From Streptomyces sp. CCM_MD2014 (GTDB lineage Bacteria; Actinomycetota; Actinomycetes; Streptomycetales; Streptomycetaceae): a DNA stretch of 64,000 nt. The notes under the pieces are model-generated. The model made no database searches, had not been told where the DNA came from, and was given only the letters and a program-made list of their open reading frames with translations. Below, piece after piece: positions 58,347-64,000 of this stretch. The translations under genes were made by a program, and so were the position numbers. The stretch covers positions 4,588,001 to 4,652,000 of the forward strand of contig NZ_CP009754.1 of NCBI RefSeq assembly GCF_000772045.1. Reading direction: 5' to 3'. The first letter of the stretch is position 1. Every line of letters begins with the position of its first letter.

Positions 58347-59986
58347 GGACCCGAGAGGAGCTGGAGCGGGAGGTCCGGGAACTCGCCCGTACGGGAGACA
58401 TCACCGCCCTGCGCGAGGTCCGGGACGCCGTCCGCAGCGCCCGCTCCCGGAAGAACTCCCGCCGGGTCCTGCGCTACATGTACGACCCGGTGGGGTGGGC
58501 GCGGGACTGCATCGCGTGGGAGGAGGGGGAGGGCCTGACCGCCTATCAGGCGGACTCCCTCGGCGCGATCCCCCGGCAACGGCGCGTGGCCGTACGTGGC
58601 CCTCACGGCCTCGGCAAGACCGGCATGGCCGCTATCTGCGTGCTCTGGTTCGCCACCACCCGGGAGGCCGCCGGGATCGACTGGAAGGTCATCATGACCG
58701 CCTCCGCGTGGAGGCACCTCTCCGTGTACCTGGTGCCTGAGCTCCGGAAGTGGGCGAAGCGCATCCGGTGGGACGCCGTGGGGCGGGAGCCGTTCTCCGA
58801 GCGGACGGAGCTCCTGGCACTCAACCTCAAGTTGGAGAACGGCGCCGCCACCCCGGTCGCCTCGAACAAGCCGGAGCTCATCGAGGGTGCGCACGCGGAC
58901 AGCCTCCTCTACCTGATCGACGAGGCCAAGATCGTCCCGGATGGGACGTGGGACGCGATTGAGGGAGCGTTCTCCGGCGGCCGTACGGACGGCCCGCCCG
59001 GGGAACTCCCCGAGGCCTTCGCCTTCGCCATCTCCACGCCCGGGCCGCCGGCGGGCCGGTTCTACGACATCCACCGCCGCGCCCCGGGCCTGGAGGACTG
59101 GTGGGTCCGTCACGTCCGGCTGGAAGAGGCCATCGCCGCCGGCCGGATCTCCCGCCAGTGGGCGGAGCAGCGCGCCCGCCAGTGGGGCCGGGACTCCGCC
59201 GTCTACGCCAACCGCGTGGAGGGCGAGTTCCAGGCGTCGGACGAGGACTCCGTCATCCCCCTGGCATGGGTGGAGGCCGCCGTGGAGCGCTGGCACGAGT
59301 GGGACCAGGCCGGCCGCCCCGACCTCGACGGCCGGGAGTACGTCGGCGTGGACGTCGCCCGGGCCGGCGGGGACTCCACCATCCTCGCCCGCCGGTGGGG
59401 CGTCGCCGTCGTGGAACTGGAGAGCCACGACCGGGAAGACACCATGCGCACCACGGCGCGCGTCCAGGCGGCCACTGGAGAGGACGGGGAGGTGATCCCG
59501 GTCGTGGACTCCATCGGGGTCGGCGGCGGCGTCGTGGACCGCCTCCGGGAGCTCTCCGTCCCCGTCCTGGCGTACACCGGCGCGGCCAAGACCCGGGCGC
59601 GCACCCGGGACGGGGAGTGGGGGTTCCGCAACGTCCGCTCCGCGGCGTACTGGCGGATGCGGGAGCTCCTGGACCCCGCATACGAGCCGGAGGTGATGCT
59701 CCCCCCGGACGATGAGCTCCTGGCCGACCTCACCGCCCCCACGTGGGACACCACCACCGGCGTCCCGCCGAAGATCTACGTGGAGCCGAAGGAGGACCTG
59801 GTGAAGCGGATGGGCCGCTCCCCCGACAAGGGGGACGCCGTGGTCATGTCCTACTGGGCGGAGATGCTGGCCGCCACCGCCGTCCACTCCCCGGCACGCC
59901 GCGGGCAGTCGGCCGGCACCGGCGGCCGGACGGCGGCCTCCCGGTACGGGCGCACCATCGGAGGCGGAGGCACCCGCACCCGGTGA
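58343..59986 (+). CDS. terL: Terminase large subunit
   Basis: A 547-residue DNA-packaging motor and nuclease. ATPase: Walker A GPHGLGKT (86-93), Walker B LLYLIDEAK with DE at 193-194, coupling motif STP (230-232). Nuclease: GVDVARAGGDST (334-345, Asp336), a middle VVDSIGVGGGVVD and a late KGDAVVMSYW with the last Asp. The deviant Walker A suits phage terminases. No portal gene follows in the window, although it usually comes next; instead the strand changes. Confidence 0.93.
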   Translation: MRTREELEREVRELARTGDITALREVRDAVRSARSRKNSRRVLRYMYDPVGWARDCIAWEEGEGLTAYQADSLGAIPRQRRVAVRGPHGLGKTGMAAICVLWFATTREAAGIDWKVIMTASAWRHLSVYLVPELRKWAKRIRWDAVGREPFSERTELLALNLKLENGAATPVASNKPELIEGAHADSLLYLIDEAKIVPDGTWDAIEGAFSGGRTDGPPGELPEAFAFAISTPGPPAGRFYDIHRRAPGLEDWWVRHVRLEEAIAAGRISRQWAEQRARQWGRDSAVYANRVEGEFQASDEDSVIPLAWVEAAVERWHEWDQAGRPDLDGREYVGVDVARAGGDSTILARRWGVAVVELESHDREDTMRTTARVQAATGEDGEVIPVVDSIGVGGGVVDRLRELSVPVLAYTGAAKTRARTRDGEWGFRNVRSAAYWRMRELLDPAYEPEVMLPPDDELLADLTAPTWDTTTGVPPKIYVEPKEDLVKRMGRSPDKGDAVVMSYWAEMLAATAVHSPARRGQSAGTGGRTAASRYGRTIGGGGTRTR

Positions 59987-59990
59987 CCAG

Positions 59991-60245
59991 CTACCGCGCC
60001 CGGCGCTCCCTGGCGAACCGCTCGAAGCTCCTCCGAGCCCACACCAGCCCGACACTCACCAGAAAGAGGAACCCCGCGACCACGGCAAACCCCCACTCCC
60101 CGAGGCACGCACAGAGGGCCACACCAGCGGCCACAGCGGCCAACGCCACGTTGTCCAGGACCTCCCACCGGATGCCAGTACGGAACCGGGCGTAGAGGGT
60201 GAACCACGCCAGCACGCCGAGGATGCCAACCAGGACGAAAGCCAT
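59991..60245 (-). CDS. Small membrane protein
   Basis: An 84-residue protein from ATG 60245: two or three hydrophobic helices (about 3-18, 30-47, 52-70) and a basic tail. It ends 4 bp from the terL stop, convergent. Function unknown. Confidence 0.6.
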   Translation of the reverse strand: MAFVLVGILGVLAWFTLYARFRTGIRWEVLDNVALAAVAAGVALCACLGEWGFAVVAGFLFLVSVGLVWARRSFERFARERRAR

Positions 60246-60328
60246 GATCACGGTGAAGCTCCCGGGGTGAGATCGAGCGACCAGGGTAGCGAGCGGCGGA
60301 GGAGCGGCACGCGCCCGATTGGCGGCCG

Positions 60329-60832
60329 TCAGGGCAGGAGCGGGCCCACGGGGTCCACCACGGCGTACGCCTCCCCGAGCTCCCGCCACACCCGGCCCCG
60401 GAGGTCCTGGCGCGCCTCCTCCCCGAGCATCCACCACAACGCCCCGGAGACGGGGAGGTGATACGAGCGCGTCCCGCCCTCCGCCGGCGTGGTGCCGCAG
60501 AGGGTGACCACGTCCGCGCCGTCCTCCAGCGGGGCGTGGACGTGCCGCTCACTGACCTCCCGGCCATCGGCCAGGGCCGCGGCCACCCGGGCAAGCGCAG
60601 TCGGGCCGAAGCCACGGATGTCCAGGAGCGCGTGGCCCTTGACCGCGCCCACCCACGGCACGGGCCGCTCATACTCCGCCCGCAGCGCCTCCACGTCCTC
60701 GATGCCCTCACGGCGCAGCGCCCGCGCGTACCGGTACGCGTACTCATCGCCGCCGAGGAGGTCCCCCAACACTCGGTTCGTCGGGTCCGGGGCAGCGGGC
60801 CGGGCCGGGCGTCGCTCCGTCTCATGACTCAT
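60329..60832 (-). CDS. Helix-hairpin-helix-like protein, probably leaderless
   Basis: A 167-residue protein. RGFGPTALARVAAAL (about 85-99) resembles a helix-hairpin-helix DNA-binding element. TACGCT lies 6 nt before the ATG, and there is no ribosome site, so the mRNA is probably leaderless. The same TACGCT-N6-ATG layout precedes the next gene. No function recognised. Confidence 0.6.
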   Translation of the reverse strand: MSHETERRPARPAAPDPTNRVLGDLLGGDEYAYRYARALRREGIEDVEALRAEYERPVPWVGAVKGHALLDIRGFGPTALARVAAALADGREVSERHVHAPLEDGADVVTLCGTTPAEGGTRSYHLPVSGALWWMLGEEARQDLRGRVWRELGEAYAVVDPVGPLLP

Positions 60833-60854
60833 GCCGGGAGCGTAGCCGTGGCCG

Positions 60855-61235
60855 TCAGGCTCCTTCGAAGGTGACCAGCTCCGCGTCCCCGTCCAGCCGG
60901 ATCGCCATACGGTGCCCGCACTCCTGGTACACGGCGACGGCGTACCGCCCTTCCCCCGGGCCGCCCTCAATTTCGTGGCTCATCAGCCCTTGATTGACGT
61001 CCGGGCATAGGGGACACCCCCGCTCCAGCGCGGCCCGGCGAATGTTCGCCGGAGTGTCAGCGGGAATGAGGAGCGTCCCGCCGTTGAGTACCTGGCCCCC
61101 CTCGCCCACGGAGTACAGCAGGAGCTCGCGGCCGTGGTCCGTCTCCAGCTCCACCGTGTCCATCGGAGGCGCGGGGCGGAAAGCGCCCTCCGCCATGGCC
61201 TCGAACGCGCGGACGAGGTCCTGGTCATCGCTCAT
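60855..61235 (-). CDS. Hypothetical protein, probably leaderless
   Basis: A 126-residue acidic protein with GCPLCPD and a later QECGHR that may bind zinc, and a beta-rich C-terminus. TACGCT 6 nt before the ATG; the flanking CGGCTACGCT is shared with the gene at 60832. Confidence 0.6.
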   Translation of the reverse strand: MSDDQDLVRAFEAMAEGAFRPAPPMDTVELETDHGRELLLYSVGEGGQVLNGGTLLIPADTPANIRRAALERGCPLCPDVNQGLMSHEIEGGPGEGRYAVAVYQECGHRMAIRLDGDAELVTFEGA

Positions 61236-61506
61236 GCCGTGAGCGTAGCCGCACCTGAGTTGCTGCGGGGTTGTCTCAGTTCGTCCCACCGGCTCCGCCC
61301 CGGGGCCGCGGTCCGCTACGGTCGTTCCACCACCGCAAGACGGCCCTCCTTCGGCCGGCCCTGCTCGTGGCTCCAACCGGGCCGGGGTCCGGCTCCTCGC
61401 TCTTCCTGTTGGTGCAGGAAGGGGCCGCGCCCCGGCTTGAGCCGTCATCAGCACACCGCCCACTCCCGTACGCTTCCCGGCCGCGTCACGACGGAGAGGG
61501 GCAGAC
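61236..61506. other. Divergent intergenic region
   Basis: Should hold promoters for the leftward gene at 61235 and the rightward gene at 61507. TACGCTTCCCGG near 61470 is a possible -10 for the latter. No other gene is supported. Confidence 0.4.
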
Positions 61507-62217
61507 ATGAGCGGCGGAGGCTTCGACTACCTCCACGAGCACGCCGGGACGCTGGACGCGCTCGCGGCCCGGCGGTCCACCGTGCAGTCCGTGGGGGACT
61601 ATCTCGTGGCCCTGGACGTCCTCGGCTACGGCGACACCGACCGGGCCGGCCGGGACACCCTGGAGCTCGCCCGGCTCCTCCGCCGGTGGGAGCGCCACGC
61701 CGTGGCCCACGCCGCGCCCCTCCTGGCCGTCTGGCGGGTAGCGGACCGCGTGGAGTCCGGCGACGCCGGGGAGGCCGAGCTCCGCGCGGCCACCGCCGGG
61801 TACGCCGCTCGGCAGGTCTCACCCGGACGGCGCCCCGTGGACGACCCGGCCGGCTACCTGCGGGACGCCCTGGCCACCCACGAGCGCAGTGAGCGTGACC
61901 GCCGCACCCTCCACCCCGGCGCCCCTGACATCGAGCTCACCTACCGCCACGGCGCGATGGAGTGGGCCACGGAAGACGGCCAGGTCCTCACGGCCGAGTG
62001 GTGGGAGCAGCACTCCGACTCCGCCGCGGACCCGTTCGTCCTCGCCCTCATCGCCTCCATGCGGGACCTCCTGGACGACTACGACCAGGACGCCGCACTC
62101 CTCAAGACGTTGGACCCTGCCGGGGAGGCGTACGGCATGACGGTGAAGGGCCAGGCCGTCCGCGCCGGGATCATCCGCCAGTGGGCCGCCGCGTACGCTG
62201 CCCGGCAGGAGGGATGA
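61507..62217 (+). CDS. Hypothetical protein
   Basis: A 236-residue protein, mostly helical with a central beta patch (DIELTYRHGAMEW). No family recognised. Strong ribosome site (GGAGAGGGG). Overlaps the next gene by 4 nt. Confidence 0.6.
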   Translation: MSGGGFDYLHEHAGTLDALAARRSTVQSVGDYLVALDVLGYGDTDRAGRDTLELARLLRRWERHAVAHAAPLLAVWRVADRVESGDAGEAELRAATAGYAARQVSPGRRPVDDPAGYLRDALATHERSERDRRTLHPGAPDIELTYRHGAMEWATEDGQVLTAEWWEQHSDSAADPFVLALIASMRDLLDDYDQDAALLKTLDPAGEAYGMTVKGQAVRAGIIRQWAAAYAARQEG

Positions 62218-62444
62218 CCGTGGAGCAGGAGTACGCCCCCGGCGGCCTGGTGCCGCCCGCCCCGACCGCCGGCCGGTTCAACGGGCCCGTGGTGTTCGTG
62301 CCGCTCGGCTACGGTCCCGCGGTCGCCGCCCGGGCCGCGCGCCTGGCGCTCCTCCACGGCGTGGAGGAGGCGGAGGCCTACGTGAACGAGGCCGCCGCGT
62401 CACGGCCTACTCCCCGGGGTACGGACCGACGTCCTCCCGGGTGA
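62214..62444 (+). CDS. Small hypothetical protein
   Basis: A 76-residue protein with a Gly/Pro-rich start and an Ala-rich helix. Its 3' end overlaps the leftward gene at 62407 by 38 bp, so one of the two ends may be over-extended. Confidence 0.45.
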   Translation: MTVEQEYAPGGLVPPAPTAGRFNGPVVFVPLGYGPAVAARAARLALLHGVEEAEAYVNEAAASRPTPRGTDRRPPG

Positions 62445-62634
62445 CCACGGTCACGGGGAGCTCGGCGTCCCCGGACGGCCGGCGGGCGATCCCGCGCCAC
62501 GTCTCCCGGACGTCCTCCGGGGCGACCTCCCACGCGATGGCGGCCACGGGGGCGTGCCACCAGCGGGTCCCGTTGTCCACGCAGAGCGTGACGCAGTCGG
62601 GCGGGACGTCCAGGGGGGTATGGGTGTGGCTCAT
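62407..62634 (-). CDS. Small hypothetical protein
   Basis: A 75-residue protein with Trp-rich middle (TRWWHAPVAAIAWEV). Good ribosome site (GAAAGG). Function unknown. Confidence 0.55.
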   Translation of the reverse strand: MSHTHTPLDVPPDCVTLCVDNGTRWWHAPVAAIAWEVAPEDVRETWRGIARRPSGDAELPVTVVTREDVGPYPGE

Positions 62635-62725
62635 CAGACACCTTTCGGAGAGTGTGATCAGGTCGTGGACCTCGATAGGCCGGCGTCCACGGCCCGGCAG
62701 CGGGCGGCCCCAGTCGCACCAGCCG

Positions 62726-62944
62726 CTAAAGGTCTTGTGTCCAGCGGCAGCCACGCGCGGGGCAGTAGAGGTACCTGCCGCCGTTCGATCCGTCCTCTGA
62801 CAGGACGCGCCCCCTTCCGCAGGCGGGGCAGCGGTCGCCGTGCCGAGCCTCTGGAAGATCGCCGGCTGACTCCTCATGCCGAGTTTCAACCGTGGCGGGG
62901 TTCAGCCCAAGGACTCGCCGAATGACGCGCTCCAAGCCGCTCAT
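62726..62944 (-). CDS. Small zinc-ribbon protein
   Basis: A 72-residue protein: CPACGRGR (39-46) and YCPARGCRW near the end form a standard zinc ribbon. The start overlaps the stop of the upstream gene (ATGA). Confidence 0.65.
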   Translation of the reverse strand: MSGLERVIRRVLGLNPATVETRHEESAGDLPEARHGDRCPACGRGRVLSEDGSNGGRYLYCPARGCRWTQDL

Positions 62945-63405
62945 GACTGCCCCTCCTGGTGGGCCGTCTCGTTGAAGGTGTACACGTCGAGCACCGCCTC
63001 CAGCTCCTCATCGTGGTCCATGCATGAGCGGAACGGGCACGGTAGGTCCTCCGTGGGCGGGGCGGTGAGCGCGGCCCGGGCGGCGGACACTACCTCCGCG
63101 GGCTCCGGCACTAGGGAGCGGCACGCGGTGACGGAGGCGCCGCACACGTCACCGGCCGGTCCCCACCCCACGGACCAGCCGGCCTCATCGGTCCATAGGA
63201 GGGAGACCTCCTGGTCCCCGTACGCCCGCCAGGTGGCGCGCATGTCGAGGTCGAGGACGGCCCGGCGAAGGAGGACCAAGTCCGCTTCCTCGTCGTGGGG
63301 GTAGGACACGGCGCTCACGGGGACGTCGGCGGCGGCGAGGGCGGCGGCCACGGCCCGGATGTAGGCGCGGTGGGTGAGCTGGTCCGGAAGGTCGAGCAGA
63401 GGCAT
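62941..63405 (-). CDS. DUF6292-like protein
   Basis: A 154-residue protein. HRAYIRAVAAALAAADVPV, a middle strand region and VSLLWTDEAGWSVGWG match the Streptomyces DUF6292 pattern. A CPFRSC segment lies near the end. ATG 63405 with AGGAGTG upstream. Role unknown. Confidence 0.68.
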   Translation of the reverse strand: MPLLDLPDQLTHRAYIRAVAAALAAADVPVSAVSYPHDEEADLVLLRRAVLDLDMRATWRAYGDQEVSLLWTDEAGWSVGWGPAGDVCGASVTACRSLVPEPAEVVSAARAALTAPPTEDLPCPFRSCMDHDEELEAVLDVYTFNETAHQEGQS

Positions 63406-63875
63406 GAGGGCACTCCTGTGGAGTCGTTCCTCGCCCGGCCCGCAACCAGCAGCGTAAGAGCCTGCCCGGCGTTCCAGCGCGGGCGGCAGAGCCACCGTAG
63501 CGCGTAACCGGCCGGGCGTGGGGGAGAACGGCCGCGGTCCCCGGACCGGGAGGGCACGGGGACCGCAGGGTGGAAGGGCGCCGCCCCCCTTGCGAGGACC
63601 AGGGCGGTGCCTTCCGGCGGGGCGGGCGGCGGCCAGTGGGGCGCGTACTCCCACGCCGTCCGGACACTGCATCGGCATAACCGCCGGGGCCCCGTGCCCG
63701 CACCCTACCGGAATTCCCGGAGCATTCCGCCGCGGAATTGATCAGAATTACTACGCGCTAAACCCCCGAATTGATCGAAAGAGTGGCCGTGACCAGCGGA
63801 TTTGCCTGCCCTGACGCTCTCCGCATTGGCCTATGATGCGGCGCCGAACATCGGCGGATCATGCAAGGGGCGGAA
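63406..63875. other. 470-bp regulatory gap before the last gene
   Basis: No gene is supported. The first 300 bp are GC-rich with self-complementary stretches. The right part is AT-richer and carries two GAATTGATC words (63735-63743, 63768-63776), the operator CTACGCGCTA (63751-63760) and a TATGAT box (63832-63837). It looks like a regulated rightward promoter region. Confidence 0.6.
63751..63760. promoter_or_regulatory. Distant copy of the immunity operator
   Basis: CTACGCGCTA, the word repeated four times at 15103-15222. It lies between two GAATTGATC words, 72 bp before a TATGAT -10-like box. It probably lets the lysogeny regulator control this promoter. Confidence 0.7.
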
Positions 63876-64000
63876 ATGATCGGAATTCCGGAGATCGGCA
63901 TCCTGGCACTCGCCGGATATCGGCTCACACAGCTCGGCGTTCATGACGCCATCCTGGACCCCGCACGAGACCGGGTATTCGACTGGCAGACACGCCGCCC
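63876..64000 (+). CDS. DUF1360-like membrane protein, cut by the window edge
   Basis: The first 41 residues only. LALAGYRLTQLGVHDAILDPARDRVFDW matches the start of DUF1360 proteins (small phage or sporulation-linked membrane proteins) in layout: one hydrophobic segment then a DP-x-RDRVF motif. The ATG follows AAGGGGCGG. Confidence 0.65.
   Translation, partial: MIGIPEIGILALAGYRLTQLGVHDAILDPARDRVFDWQTRR

Larger units (their letters stand above)
13431..64000. mobile_element. Integrated phage-type element, right end outside the window
   Basis: Phage-type genes (immunity regulators, YqaJ-RecT, RusA-like, replication initiator, Tad2-like, terminase) begin right after tRNA-Lys and run to the right edge. 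Gene density, short overlaps of the ATGA/GTGA type and many small proteins differ sharply from the host genes on the left. No integrase, portal, capsid or tail gene is visible, so at least the virion module lies beyond 64000. The left boundary at tRNA-Lys is inferred from the gene change, not from a visible att duplication. Confidence 0.85.

Noticed and set aside
13431..64000. Element as a conjugative plasmid-like AICE
   Set aside because: Terminase, RecT/YqaJ and an immunity switch point to a phage; no TraB, RepSA or Xis-Int set is visible.

Overview
The window is high-GC actinobacterial DNA of Streptomyces type. Positions 1-13430 are conserved host chromosome. They hold the developmental regulator bldC, a small CxxC protein, a HrpA-type DEAH helicase, a tRNA-Asp and then a tRNA-Glu/Asp/Phe cluster, a metallophosphoesterase, a small HExxH protein, a lipoprotein, an RG-rich DEAD-box helicase, an amino-acid permease and tRNA-Lys(TTT). 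A perfect 14-bp parS site between tRNA-Phe and tRNA-Asp suggests the region is not far from the replication origin.

From just after tRNA-Lys to the right edge the DNA is an integrated phage-type element, cut off by the window. No integrase, portal or capsid gene is visible, so the right end and virion genes must lie beyond 64000. Layout: an immunity switch (15.1 kb) with divergent HTH genes over repeated CTACGCGCTA operators; a recombination module (17.0-21.6 kb: YqaJ exonuclease, RecT, DnaQ-like exonuclease, RusA-like resolvase); WhiB and HTH regulators; an Arr-like protein; a replication initiator with iterons inside its own gene (23.9-25.2 kb); a long run of small zinc-motif and hypothetical genes (25-33 kb); a leftward island with an unusual perfect palindrome (33.7-35.9 kb); a plasmid-spread-like membrane module (37-41 kb); and a cassette region (42-52 kb). 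Near-identical TTGACT-N17-(C/G)AGTAT promoters containing the palindrome ACTTTGCAAAGT precede the replication gene and four of the cassettes.

The most interesting part is 52.3-57.8 kb, just before the terminase genes. It contains two ParB-fold genes with matching promoters, a Tad2/DUF2829-like anti-Thoeris gene on the opposite strand, and a tightly packed operon of a ParB-fold protein, a C5-cytosine DNA methyltransferase, an asparagine-synthetase-like amidotransferase and a CmoA-like (carboxy-SAM synthase) protein. The DNA methyltransferase has Arg instead of the near-invariant Asn in motif X (IGRAVPP), the position where engineered variants accept carboxy-SAM. I propose that the operon makes 5-carboxymethylcytosine in phage DNA and amidates it to 5-carbamoylmethylcytosine. 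This is inference from sequence, but each step has a visible candidate enzyme.

After the terminase (57.9-60.0 kb) come small, mostly leftward hypothetical genes and then a rightward DUF1360-like gene cut by the window edge. Its upstream region carries one more CTACGCGCTA operator, linking it to the immunity switch. Many intergenic gaps in the element hold a GC-rich terminator-like hairpin, and several genes appear to be transcribed as leaderless mRNAs.
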